A stretch of DNA of 34,994 nucleotides from Blastococcus atacamensis. GTDB taxonomy: Bacteria > Actinomycetota > Actinomycetes > Mycobacteriales > Geodermatophilaceae. Shown piece after piece: positions 8,772-16,119 of this stretch; position 1 is the stretch's first letter; each line of letters opens with the position of its first letter. A program made the translations under genes and the position numbers. The notes below the pieces were generated by a model. The model was given only the letters and a program-made list of their open reading frames with translations, did no database searches and had not been told where the DNA came from. Where the stretch lies: the NCBI RefSeq assembly GCF_002938425.1, contig NZ_POQU01000037.1, positions 1 through 34,994 on the forward strand. Direction: 5' to 3'.

Positions 8772-9073
8772 GGTGACACCTCCCCGTACCGGTCGACGCG
8801 CCGTGCGTGCCGGCGGGACGACGGGTCCCGCCACGACCCTCCCGGGCTGGCACTCGCACGGACGGAGTGCCAGCCCAGCATACGCGAAGGACACCACTCC
8901 CCTCCCCGACGAACGCCCCTCGGAGGGAGGCGCCGCGACCTGCTCCACCGCGAGCCGGTCCCGCCCTCCGCGCGCTCGGACGGGCCGTGGGAGCCGGGGC
9001 AGGGCGTGTTCCCGGCGGCTAGGGTGGACGAGGTCGGTCGCCCCGCCGGGGGCTCGGAGCGGAGGTCGGTCCC
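8772..9073. other. Intergenic region with hrcA operator and promoter
   Basis: About 300 bases between the divergent hrcA and the small gene at 9074. On the minus side it contains the CIRCE operator and, just upstream of it, a -10-like TATGCT (complement of 8878-8883). On the plus side there is a -10-like TAGGGT at 9020-9025 for the rightward gene. I see no gene in it. Confidence 0.5.
8846..8874 (-). promoter_or_regulatory. CIRCE operator (HrcA binding site)
   Basis: Inverted repeat GCTGGCACTC - nine bases - GAGTGCCAGC. This is the CIRCE architecture (consensus TTAGCACTC-N9-GAGTGCTAA) with perfect 10-bp arms and the GCACTC/GAGTGC core conserved. It lies between the -10-like hexamer and the hrcA start, where bound HrcA would block transcription of hrcA-dnaJ-rsmE. 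Confidence 0.93.
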
Positions 9074-9451
9074 CTGATCTTCAAAGGTGTGCACGACGGT
9101 CGCCCCTATCCCGACCACGGCCTCCAGCCCCGCGACTGGGCGATGATCCCGCCGCGACAGGTGCGCATGGACACGCTGACGACGACGAAGCGCGAGCTCG
9201 CGCTGGATGCGCTGCTGGCCGACGACTCGACCTTCTACGGCGACCTGTTCCCGCACGCGGTGCAGTGGCACGGCGAGCTGTACCTGGAGGACGGGCTGCA
9301 CCGGGCGCTGCGGGCGGCCCTGCAGCAGCGCAACGTCATCCACGTGCGGGTGCTCGACCTGGACTCGGCCGGCCCCGGCCAGGCGCACACCGGCTCGGAC
9401 ACGGCCTCCATCCCGGCCCAGCCACCGGTTCCCGGCCCGCACAACGGCTGA
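9074..9451 (+). CDS. Conserved actinobacterial protein of unknown function
   Basis: A 125-residue protein whose N-terminal two thirds resemble a small conserved actinobacterial family I recognise by pattern (a 'GRPYPDHGL', 'IPPRQVRMD', '[14 protein letters not shown]', 'YLEDGLHRA' series) but cannot name. The first GTG in frame is 9089, but the family normally begins five residues earlier with an Ile-Phe-Lys stretch. A GGAGG at 9060-9064 sits about nine bases before CTG 9074, so CTG is the likely start. The 'EDGLHRA' segment resembles the box of ParB/sulfiredoxin-fold proteins, a weak hint only. The C-terminal 25 residues are Pro/Gly-rich and probably disordered. Confidence 0.8.
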   Translation: MIFKGVHDGRPYPDHGLQPRDWAMIPPRQVRMDTLTTTKRELALDALLADDSTFYGDLFPHAVQWHGELYLEDGLHRALRAALQQRNVIHVRVLDLDSAGPGQAHTGSDTASIPAQPPVPGPHNG

Positions 9452-9479
9452 GCGCCGAGCACGGACCGGGCAGGCCGGG

Positions 9480-9794
9480 TCAGGCGGCGGCGGTGCAGGC
9501 CACGCAGGTGCGGGCGAACGGGCGCAGCTCCAGCCGCTCCTCGGGGATCGAGGCCGCGCACCCCGTGCAGCGGCCGTAGGTGCCTGCCTCGATGCGCGCC
9601 AGCGCGGCGTCGATCTCTCCGATCGTGCGCTGGAGGTCGGCGCTGCGGCGCTGCGCCACCGGGTCGGGGACGGAGGTGGCGCACTCGGCGAGCGCCTCCT
9701 CGCGCTGCTGCACGCACTCGGCGCGGGTCGACCGGAGCAGGGTGCGGAACCGATCCGCCGTGGCGGTGGTCATGGTGTCGAGCTCGGCGGACAT
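9480..9794 (-). CDS. DksA/TraR-type zinc-finger protein
   Basis: A 104-residue protein with an N-terminal helical hairpin (about residues 10-70) and a C-terminal four-cysteine zinc finger (Cys76, Cys79, Cys97, Cys100), the layout of DksA/TraR proteins. These enter the RNA polymerase secondary channel and alter promoter kinetics. The start is ATG 9794, preceded by AAGGAGAT, rather than the GTG six codons earlier. The coiled-coil tip reads 'SVPDPVAQRR' and lacks the DxxDxA motif of true DksA, so its effect on polymerase may differ. It is convergent with the small gene at 9074. Confidence 0.85.
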   Translation of the reverse strand: MSAELDTMTTATADRFRTLLRSTRAECVQQREEALAECATSVPDPVAQRRSADLQRTIGEIDAALARIEAGTYGRCTGCAASIPEERLELRPFARTCVACTAAA

Positions 9795-9876
9795 CGGATC
9801 TCCTTCGGGCAACGCGGAAGGACGCGGTCACCGGTCGGTGGCGCGTCAGGACGGGCGCTGGAACTCCGGGGAGGAG

Positions 9877-10062
9877 TCAGGAGGTGCGTGGCGGTGCCCG
9901 GTCCTGGCTGCGTCGCAGGACGTCGAGTCCTCGCAGACCCCGGGCTCGCCGGTTCATCGCCAGGGCGACCAGCATGCCGCCGGACAGCGCGGGTGCGGCG
10001 ACGGAGCGCAGCCCGCGTGGAGACGTCGTTCGGAGGAACGCATGCGCGTCCATCGGCGACAC
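9877..10062 (-). CDS. Small hypothetical protein
   Basis: A 61-residue frame starting with GTG (an ATG lies three codons in), with a GAGGG upstream. It has one weakly hydrophobic stretch ('VAAPALSGGMLVALAM') followed by an Arg-rich tail. It resembles no family I know. A hairpin CCCGGC-N6-GCCGGG (10076-10093) lies just upstream. Codon-position GC bias is compatible with coding but not decisive, so this may be a spurious frame. Confidence 0.35.
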   Translation of the reverse strand: MSPMDAHAFLRTTSPRGLRSVAAPALSGGMLVALAMNRRARGLRGLDVLRRSQDRAPPRTS

Positions 10063-10168
10063 CCCCTCGCTCGGCCCCGGCGTCGTTGCCGGGACGCAGA
10101 ACCATAACCGAGATCCACGTCACGTACGCCGCCCTTTCGGGTGACCATCCGTGGCGACGTACTGAAAC

Positions 10169-10224
10169 GGCCCCGTCCCGGGTCCCGCCCTGAGCCCCCG
10201 AAGGGTGGGGAGGACGGGGTCCTT
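10169..10224 (-). repeat. Dispersed intergenic repeat, copy 1 (terminator-like)
   Basis: A 56-base sequence directly after the hemW stop codon. On the minus strand it starts AAGGACCCCGTCC and ends GGGACGGGGCC; these ends pair with one mismatch, and an inner CCxCCC/GGGxGG stem is possible. A second copy (20005-20059), about 50 of 56 aligned positions identical with one indel, directly follows the gdx stop codon. Position and fold suggest a transcription terminator that is also a dispersed repeat. Confidence 0.75.
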
Positions 10225-11461
10225 AATCGGTGAGGTCGCGGACGACCGCGTCGGCCAGCAGCCGGCCCCGGTCGGTGAGGACGGCGAGGCCGCGGGCGTG
10301 CGCCGCCGGGTCCAGCAGCCCGTCGTCGACCGCGGAGCGGGCACGCGCGCGCCCGACGTCGGTCAGGGCGGTGAGCGGCAACCCGTCGCGCAGTCGCAGC
10401 CCGAGCATCACCGCCTCCAGCGCCCGGTCGGCGTCGTCGAGCAGCTCGCTGTCCTGTGCGGGGCTCTCGCCGCGGGCCAGCCGGTCGGCGTAGGCGGCCG
10501 GGTGCTTGACGTTCCACCAGCGCAGCCCGCCGACGTGGCTGTGCGCGCCCGGGCCGACGCCCCACCAGTTCGCGTTGGCCCAGTACAGCTCGTTGTGCCG
10601 GCAGCGCGCGGCGTCGGAGGTCGCCCAGTTGGAGACCTCGTACCACCGGAAACCCGCCGCCGACAGGGTCGCGTCGGCCTGCTCGTAGCGGTCGGCGAGC
10701 ACGTCGTCGTCGGGCATCGGCAGCTCGCCGCGCTTGACCCGGCGGGCCAGCTTCGTGCCCTCCTCGACGATGAGCGCGTAGGCGCTCACGTGGTCGACCG
10801 GGGAGGCGAGGACGGCGTCGAGCGAGGCGGCCCAGTCGGCGTCGCTCTCCCCCGGCGTGCCGTAGATGAGGTCCAGGTTCACGTGCTCGAAGCCGGCGGC
10901 GCGGGCCTCGTGGGCGGCCTCCACGGCGCGACCGGGGGTGTGCCGGCGGTCCAGCGCGGCCAGCACGTGCGGGGCCGCGGACTGCATGCCGAGGCTCAGC
11001 CGCGTGTAGCCGGCCTCGCGGAGCCTGGCCAGCGACGCCAGGGTGACGGTCTCGGGGTTGGCCTCGGTGGTCACCTCGACGTCGCCGGCGACCGGGAACA
11101 GCTCGCGGACCGCACCCAGCACCGCGGCCAGGTCGTCGGCCGGCAGCAGCGTCGGGGTGCCGCCGCCGACGAAGACCGTGGAGACGGTCGGCAGGTCCGG
11201 CCCGAGCGTGCGCGCGGCGCGCTCCAGCTCGGCGATCGCGGTGCCCGCGTACTCGCTGCGGTTGGCCCCGGGGCCCAGCTCGTCGGAGGTGTAGGTGTTG
11301 AAGTCGCAGTAGCCGCACCGGGTCGCGCAGAACGGCACGTGCACGTAGAGCCCGAACGGCGTGGTGGCCAGGCCCTCGCGGGCACTGCCGGGAAGCCGGT
11401 CGGGGCCGGGCGAGCCGGGCGGCAGACCCGTGTCGTTCAGCAGCGGCAGGACGGTGTTCAT
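10223..11461 (-). CDS. hemW: HemW, radical SAM heme chaperone-like protein
   Basis: Radical SAM protein of the HemN/HemW family with 412 residues. The 4Fe-4S motif is CATRCGYC (Cys45, Cys49, Cys52), matching CX3CX2C. Other landmarks are 'VFVGGGTPTLL' and 'EANPETV'. HemW binds heme and is proposed to insert it into target proteins; it lacks the extra N-terminal Cys of true coproporphyrinogen dehydrogenases. The start is ATG 11461; the frame stays open further upstream but only as a shadow of the divergent gene. In actinobacteria hemW normally lies between lepA and hrcA; here it is 20 kb away from lepA. It is the only gene here ending in TAA. Confidence 0.93.
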   Translation of the reverse strand: MNTVLPLLNDTGLPPGSPGPDRLPGSAREGLATTPFGLYVHVPFCATRCGYCDFNTYTSDELGPGANRSEYAGTAIAELERAARTLGPDLPTVSTVFVGGGTPTLLPADDLAAVLGAVRELFPVAGDVEVTTEANPETVTLASLARLREAGYTRLSLGMQSAAPHVLAALDRRHTPGRAVEAAHEARAAGFEHVNLDLIYGTPGESDADWAASLDAVLASPVDHVSAYALIVEEGTKLARRVKRGELPMPDDDVLADRYEQADATLSAAGFRWYEVSNWATSDAARCRHNELYWANANWWGVGPGAHSHVGGLRWWNVKHPAAYADRLARGESPAQDSELLDDADRALEAVMLGLRLRDGLPLTALTDVGRARARSAVDDGLLDPAAHARGLAVLTDRGRLLADAVVRDLTD

Positions 11462-11501
11462 CTGCTCCCAGTGTGCCGCGCCCGGGCCGCCGACCGGCAG
11501 G

Positions 11502-12281
11502 ATGCCCGGCGTGACCTCCGACCAGGTGCTGCAGGTGACCGTCTCGCGCGGCGTCGCGACCCTCGTGCTCGACTCCCCCGCGAACCGCAACGCGCTCTCC
11601 CGGGCGATGCGCGCGCGGCTGCGGGCGGCGCTGACCGACGCCCTGGCGGACGACGCCGTGCGGGCGATCGTGCTCGACCACACCGGCCGCGTCTTCTGCT
11701 CCGGGATGGACCTCTCCGAGGCCGCCGGCGGGGCGAGCGAGGACCAGGGCGTGCGCGAGTTCCCCGAGCTGCTCGAGCTGGTGTGGTCCTCCGCCAAGCC
11801 GGTCGTCGCGGTGGTGCGGGGTCCGGCCCGGGCCGGCGGCGTCGGGCTGCTGGCCGCCTGCGATGTCGTGGTGGCCGCGGAGTCGGCGACGTTCGCGTTC
11901 TCCGAGGTGCGGCTCGGGCTGGTGCCGGCGGTCATCTCCGCCGTCGTGCTGCCGCGCATGGCGCCGCACGTGGCGCACCGGCTGATGCTCACCGGACAGG
12001 TCTTCGACGCCGGAACCGCGGCGTCGGGCGGGCTGGTCGACCTGGTCGTCCCCGACGCCGAGGTCGACGCGGAGCTGTCGGGGCAGCTGGCGCACCTGAC
12101 CGCCGGTGCGCCGACGGCCCTCGCGGAGACCAAGCGGCTGCTGCGCGCCCGGCAGGGGGTGCTGTCCTTCGACCACCTGCTGGACCTCTCGGCCCGCTTC
12201 TTCGCCGGCGAGGAGGGCCAGGAGGGCATCGCGGCGTTCCGCGAGAAGCGCCCCGCCCGCTGGGTGCCGACGGTCGGCTGA
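11502..12281 (+). CDS. Enoyl-CoA hydratase/isomerase family protein
   Basis: Crotonase-fold protein of 259 residues, divergent from hemW by 40 bases. The oxyanion-hole segments are 'RVFCSGMDLSE' and 'GPARAGGVGLLAACD'. Aligning to rat crotonase, the second catalytic Glu is kept ('FAFSEVRLGLVPA') while the first (crotonase Glu144, in the GGxxE segment) is Gly. It may therefore be an isomerase, hydrolase or methylglutaconyl-type hydratase rather than a standard hydratase. The start is ATG 11502; GTG 11511 is an alternative. It is convergent with the PH-domain gene. Confidence 0.88.
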   Translation: MPGVTSDQVLQVTVSRGVATLVLDSPANRNALSRAMRARLRAALTDALADDAVRAIVLDHTGRVFCSGMDLSEAAGGASEDQGVREFPELLELVWSSAKPVVAVVRGPARAGGVGLLAACDVVVAAESATFAFSEVRLGLVPAVISAVVLPRMAPHVAHRLMLTGQVFDAGTAASGGLVDLVVPDAEVDAELSGQLAHLTAGAPTALAETKRLLRARQGVLSFDHLLDLSARFFAGEEGQEGIAAFREKRPARWVPTVG

Positions 12282-12322
12282 CGCCGACCGCCGGTCGCCC
12301 CCGCGCAGCGGACCCCGGAGGG

Positions 12323-12697
12323 TCAGAGCACGTAGGTGGCGATCATCTGCCCGAGCTGGCGGATGTCGGCGTTGCCCTTGAACTCCAGGCGGACCTTGCC
12401 CAGCCCGCTGAACCACATCTCCAGCTCGGCGTCCAGGTCGAAGGTTCCGGCCGTCTCGATGGAGAAGGCCTGGACCTTGCTGTACGGGAGCGAGGTGAAG
12501 TCGCGCTTCTTGCCGGTGATGCCCTGGACGTTGACGGCGATGAGCCGCTTGTCGGTGAAGACCACGAAGTCACGCACCGTCTTGAAGCAGGCGATGATCC
12601 GCTCGCCGTGGATGAGCAGCGGCGCCACGGCGGGGCCGATGTCCTGAGGACTGGCCGGGCTGAGCTTGAACACGGAACCGTTGTTGAAGTCGATCAT
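12323..12697 (-). CDS. Bacterial PH-domain protein
   Basis: A 124-residue cytoplasmic protein consisting of a single bacterial pleckstrin-homology domain of the bPH_1 type. Landmarks are 'GERIIACFKTVRDFVVFTDKR', 'GKKRDFTSLPYSKVQAFSIE' and the closing amphipathic helix 'DIRQLGQMIATYVL'. These small proteins often form ring oligomers; their ligand is usually unknown. It follows selB in the same direction after a hairpin, so it is probably a separate unit. Confidence 0.85.
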   Translation of the reverse strand: MIDFNNGSVFKLSPASPQDIGPAVAPLLIHGERIIACFKTVRDFVVFTDKRLIAVNVQGITGKKRDFTSLPYSKVQAFSIETAGTFDLDAELEMWFSGLGKVRLEFKGNADIRQLGQMIATYVL

Positions 12698-12732
12698 CCG
12701 AGCACCGTAGGTCCCCGGCTGCCGCCTTCCCG

Positions 12733-12755
12733 GCTCCTCACGGGCCTCGAGGAGC
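12733..12755 (-). terminator. Terminator-like hairpin after selB
   Basis: GCTCCTC at 12733-12739 pairs with GAGGAGC at 12749-12755. An outer CCC/GGG extension is possible with one bulge. It lies just past the selB stop in the direction of transcription, without a U-tract. Confidence 0.45.
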
Positions 12756-12760
12756 GGGAG

Positions 12761-14506
12761 TCAACGCAGGCGGCGGGAGTTGTCGGGCAGCCGCTCGGTC
12801 ACACCGCGCGCGTCGAGCCACTCCATCAGCGGAACGGCCACGCGGCGGCTGGTGCCCCACGCCTGCCGGGCCTGGCTCAGGGTGAAGGGCTGCGCCAGCG
12901 TGCCCAGCCGGGTCCGCGCGACGCCGTCGACGCCCGGCGCCAGGTAGACGCCCTCGCCGATCTTCACCAGCTGACCACCGCGCACGGCCGCGGCCAGCTC
13001 CCGCACGCCGAGCCCGGCGGCGACGAGCTCCGGTGCCTCCGGAGCCGCGAACGGGTCGAGCACGAGCCGCGCCCGGATCGCGTCGACGGCCCGCTGCACC
13101 TGCGGCGGCAGGTCCGCGGCGCCGTCGACGACCCGGCCCTCCCGCAACATGAGCGGCTCGCGCACGAGGGCGGGCACGAGGTCCGCGCCGGGCAGGTCGA
13201 GCGCCCGGCGCACCACCTCGGCGGGGGGACCGGGCTCCAGCGGACGGAGCCGCCGGTACCGGGCGACGACGTCGGGCACGCGGGCGCCGAGCTCGTCGGC
13301 GAGACCGGGCGCCAGCAGCCACGGCCCCAGCTCGGTCGCGCCCGCGGGCGCCGGCCAGCCCATGGCGGCGAAGTCGGCGGCCCGCACGATCCGGCGGCGG
13401 GCGAGGTCCGCGGCGGCCCCGGCGTCGCCGACGGGCTGGGCGGCGAGCTCGGCGCCCCGCTGCCGGGCCGCACCCCGACGGCGCAGCTCCGGCGGGTCGA
13501 CGTCCCGGACGTCGGCGCCCAGGACCCGCCGCGCCCCGGGGTCGCGCAGCAGCAGCCGGTCCCCGACCCGCAGCGGCAGCGGGCGGGTGAGCCGCAGGCG
13601 GACCGCGGCGCCGTCCAGCGGCCGCAGCCGGGCACCGACCGTGGCCGATCCGACGTGCACCACGGGCTCGGCGGGCAGCGGGTCCTCGGGCGGCGCGTCC
13701 AGGGTCACGTCGACGACGTCGGTGAGCCGGAAGGCGCCCGGGGTCAGCAGCGCATCGCCGCGGGACAGGTCCTCGACGGCGACGCCGCGCAGGTTGACCG
13801 CCACCCGGGCGGTGGCGGTCGCGCGCTCGACCGGCTCGCCGAGGGACTGCACGCCCCGCACGCCCACCTCCCGGTCCCCCAGCACGAGGCGGTCCCCCGC
13901 GGCCACGGTGCCCGCCGCCAGCGTGCCGGTCACCACGGTCCCGGCGCCGGTGATGGTGAAGGCGCGGTCGATCCAGAGCCGCACCGGCGCGGCGGCGTCC
14001 GGGGCCGGCAGGCCCGCCAGCAGCCGCTCCAGCGCGGCGGCCAGCTCCGGGACCCCGGCCCCGGTCACCGAGCTCACCGCGACACCGGGGACCTCGCCCA
14101 TCGACGTCGCGGCCAGGCGCTCCCGCACGTCGGCCAGAACCGGCGCGGCGTCGGCGAGATCGGACTTGGTGACGGCGAGCAGGGCGTGCCGCACCCCGAG
14201 GGCGTCCAGGACCGAGACGTGCTCGGCGGTCTGGGCCGACCAGCCGTCGTCGGCCGCGACCACGACCAGCGCGGCGGGCACCGATCCGACGCCGGCCAGC
14301 ATGTTGCCGACGAACCGCTCGTGCCCGGGGACGTCGACGACCGCGAGCCGGCGGCCCGAGGACAGCCTCGTCCAGGCGAAGCCGAGGTCGATGGTGAGCC
14401 CGCGCCGGCGCTCCTCGGCCCAGCGGTCGGGCTCCATCCCGGTGAGCGCGCGGACGAGCGCGGACTTGCCGTGGTCGACGTGGCCGGCAGTCGCGATGAC
14501 GTCCAT
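12761..14506 (-). CDS. selB: Selenocysteine-specific elongation factor SelB
   Basis: GTPase that carries Sec-tRNA to the ribosome and binds the SECIS hairpin in selenoprotein mRNA. G1 GHVDHGKS (residues 8-15), G3 'DVPGHERF' and G4 'TKSDL' are intact. EF-Tu-like domains 2 and 3 follow, then C-terminal winged helices for SECIS binding, ending 'GTSRRVAVPLMEWLDARGV'. 581 residues from ATG 14506. A GTG at 14530 overlaps the selA stop as GTGA and would add eight residues; it is a plausible alternative through coupling. If the tRNA reads UAG, this SelB must work with a UAG-positioned SECIS; the codon itself is read by the tRNA, so no change in the GTPase domain is expected. Confidence 0.96.
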   Translation of the reverse strand: MDVIATAGHVDHGKSALVRALTGMEPDRWAEERRRGLTIDLGFAWTRLSSGRRLAVVDVPGHERFVGNMLAGVGSVPAALVVVAADDGWSAQTAEHVSVLDALGVRHALLAVTKSDLADAAPVLADVRERLAATSMGEVPGVAVSSVTGAGVPELAAALERLLAGLPAPDAAAPVRLWIDRAFTITGAGTVVTGTLAAGTVAAGDRLVLGDREVGVRGVQSLGEPVERATATARVAVNLRGVAVEDLSRGDALLTPGAFRLTDVVDVTLDAPPEDPLPAEPVVHVGSATVGARLRPLDGAAVRLRLTRPLPLRVGDRLLLRDPGARRVLGADVRDVDPPELRRRGAARQRGAELAAQPVGDAGAAADLARRRIVRAADFAAMGWPAPAGATELGPWLLAPGLADELGARVPDVVARYRRLRPLEPGPPAEVVRRALDLPGADLVPALVREPLMLREGRVVDGAADLPPQVQRAVDAIRARLVLDPFAAPEAPELVAAGLGVRELAAAVRGGQLVKIGEGVYLAPGVDGVARTRLGTLAQPFTLSQARQAWGTSRRVAVPLMEWLDARGVTERLPDNSRRLR

Positions 14507-14526
14507 ACCGGACGCACCCGGAGCGG

Positions 14527-15843
14527 TCACGTCCACGCGCGGGCCACCTCCAGCACCGCGTCGGCCAGGGCGTCGTCGGCCGCCGGCGGAACGCTGCGCA
14601 GGTTGAGCAGGGTGCGGCCGGCCTCGACGTAGCCGACGACGGGCCGAGCTCCTCGCCGGAGCGGCTCGGCGAACTCCGGCGGCAGCGAGACGGCGGCGCC
14701 CGGCAGCGGCTGCTCGGGGGCTCCTCCCCCGCCGACGCGCGACTCGGCGTCGATCGCTCCGGCGTCGATCCCGGCGTCGGAGAGCCGGGCGGCCACCGTC
14801 CGGGCGCGGGCGCGCAATCCGTCGACGTCGGCGGCGAGCATCTCCTGCACCGGCGGCAGCGGTCCGCGCAGCGTGGCCTCCAGCGCGGCCAGGGTCGTCT
14901 TGTCCACCCGCAGCGCCCGGTACAGCGGGTGGCGGCGGAGCCGCTGCACCAGCTCCGCGCGACCGAGCACGAGGCCGGCCTGGGGGCCGCCGAGCAGCTT
15001 GTCGCCGCTGGCCAGCACCAGGTCGGCGCCGGCCGCGATCGTCGTCTGCAGGTCCGGCTCGTCGGGCAGCACCGGGTGCGGGCGGAGCAGCCCCGAGCCG
15101 ACGTCGGCGACGAGCGGCACCCCGGTGCCCGACAGCGCCGCGGCCAGCTCGGCGACCTCGACCGCCCGGGTGAAGCCGCGGACGACGAAGTTCGACGGGT
15201 GGACTTTGAGGACCGCGCCGGTGTCCGGGCCCAGCGCGCCACGGTAGTCGGCGAGGGTGGCCCGGTTGGTGGTGCCGACCTCGCGCAGCCGGGCGCCGGT
15301 GCTCTCCAGCAGCTCGGGGATGCGGAAGCCGTCGCCGATCTCCACCAGCTCGCCGCGGGCCAGCACCAGCTCGCGGCCCTGACCCAGGGCGGTGGCGACG
15401 AGAGCCAGCGCGGCGGCGCAATTGTTGACCACGATCGCGGCCTCGGCCGCGGGGACGGCGTCCAGGAGCGCGGCGATCGCCGCCTCGCCGCGGGGTCCCC
15501 GCCGTCCGGTGCGCAGGTCCAGCTCGACGTCGGTGGTGCCGCTCGCCGCGGTGATCGCCTCGGCCGCGGCGTCGGACAGCGGGGCCCGACCGAGGTTCGT
15601 GTGCACGATCACGCCGGTCGCGTTGAGCACCGGCCGCAGGCTCGACGCGGTCGGGGGCAGCTCGGCGAGAACGGCGTCGACGGCCGCTCCGGGCGTCACC
15701 TCGCCGGAGCGCACCCGCTGCTGCACCCGCTGGACGGCGCCCTTCACCAGGGCCCGGCCCAGCCGCTTCCCCGCGCCGGCCAGGCGCGGATCGGCGAGCA
15801 GCGTGTCGGTGCGCGGCACCTGGCGGCGGGGGTCGGCGGTCAT
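14527..15843 (-). CDS. selA: L-seryl-tRNA(Sec) selenium transferase SelA
   Basis: PLP-dependent enzyme that converts Ser-tRNA-Sec to Sec-tRNA-Sec with selenophosphate. 438 residues, normal for bacterial SelA. The PLP-binding lysine is Lys282 in SGDKLLGGPQAG; other signatures are 'NATGVIVHTNLGRAPLS', 'NNCAAA', 'KVHPSNFVVRGFT' and 'DVGSGLL'. The start chosen is ATG 15843; a GTG ten codons earlier is possible. It leads a selA-selB operon in which the genes nearly or actually overlap. The preceding tRNA-Sec gene lies on the same strand 138 bases upstream. Confidence 0.96.
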   Translation of the reverse strand: MTADPRRQVPRTDTLLADPRLAGAGKRLGRALVKGAVQRVQQRVRSGEVTPGAAVDAVLAELPPTASSLRPVLNATGVIVHTNLGRAPLSDAAAEAITAASGTTDVELDLRTGRRGPRGEAAIAALLDAVPAAEAAIVVNNCAAALALVATALGQGRELVLARGELVEIGDGFRIPELLESTGARLREVGTTNRATLADYRGALGPDTGAVLKVHPSNFVVRGFTRAVEVAELAAALSGTGVPLVADVGSGLLRPHPVLPDEPDLQTTIAAGADLVLASGDKLLGGPQAGLVLGRAELVQRLRRHPLYRALRVDKTTLAALEATLRGPLPPVQEMLAADVDGLRARARTVAARLSDAGIDAGAIDAESRVGGGGAPEQPLPGAAVSLPPEFAEPLRRGARPVVGYVEAGRTLLNLRSVPPAADDALADAVLEVARAWT

Positions 15844-15922
15844 CGCACGGGAGCGTAGGCCCCCGCCCGCCACCCCGGAGCGAGCCCACTCACCCGACGT
15901 GGTGGGGCCCGGACGCCGGAGG

Positions 15923-15976
15923 TGCCGGTCCCGACCGGCAGGGGGTCCGGCGTGGCGTGCCCGGACCCCCTGCCGG
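15923..15976 (-). promoter_or_regulatory. Overlapping hairpins between tRNA-Sec and selA
   Basis: A perfect 16-bp stem (15935-15950 with 15961-15976, 10-base loop) begins five bases after the tRNA 3' CCA. A second perfect stem, TGCCGGTC-CC-GACCGGCA (15923-15940), overlaps its distal arm by six bases, so the two cannot form together. The simplest reading is a terminator for tRNA-Sec. The mutually exclusive arrangement 80 bases before selA also allows an attenuator or a SelB-binding leader, as known for E. coli selAB; that is inference. Confidence 0.6.
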
Positions 15977-15981
15977 GGAGA

Positions 15982-16077
15982 TGGCGGAGGCGGACGGGAA
16001 TCGAACCCGCCTGGCCGAGATGCTCGACCACGTCGGCTTTAGAGGCCGCGGGGGCCACCAGACACCCTGACGCCTCC
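15982..16077 (-). tRNA. selC: tRNA-Sec with anticodon CUA (UAG-decoding)
   Basis: 96 bases including encoded CCA. The 5' GGAGGCG pairs with CGCCTCC; one further base on each side (U opposite C, mismatched) gives the 8+5 layout typical of bacterial tRNA-Sec. T-arm loop is TTCGATT; the discriminator is G. The long variable arm is TGGTCGA-GCATC-TCGGCCA (7 bp). The anticodon arm is CGGC-CTCTAAA-GCCG, so the seven-base loop reads C, U33, then C-U-A, then A37, A38: anticodon CUA, complementary to UAG, not the usual UCA for UGA. It lies between selA/selB and selD. UAG-reading tRNA-Sec has been reported for Geodermatophilus and Blastococcus. Confidence 0.93.
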
Positions 16078-16119
16078 GCCCGGCAGCCTACGTGCCCGGG
16101 TTCGTCGGAGCTGCGGGAA

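Noticed and set aside
15982-16077. tRNA-Ser suppressor instead of tRNA-Sec
   Set aside because: The long variable arm is shared with tRNA-Ser, but the extra acceptor nucleotide on each side (8+5) and the position among selA, selB and selD fit tRNA-Sec.
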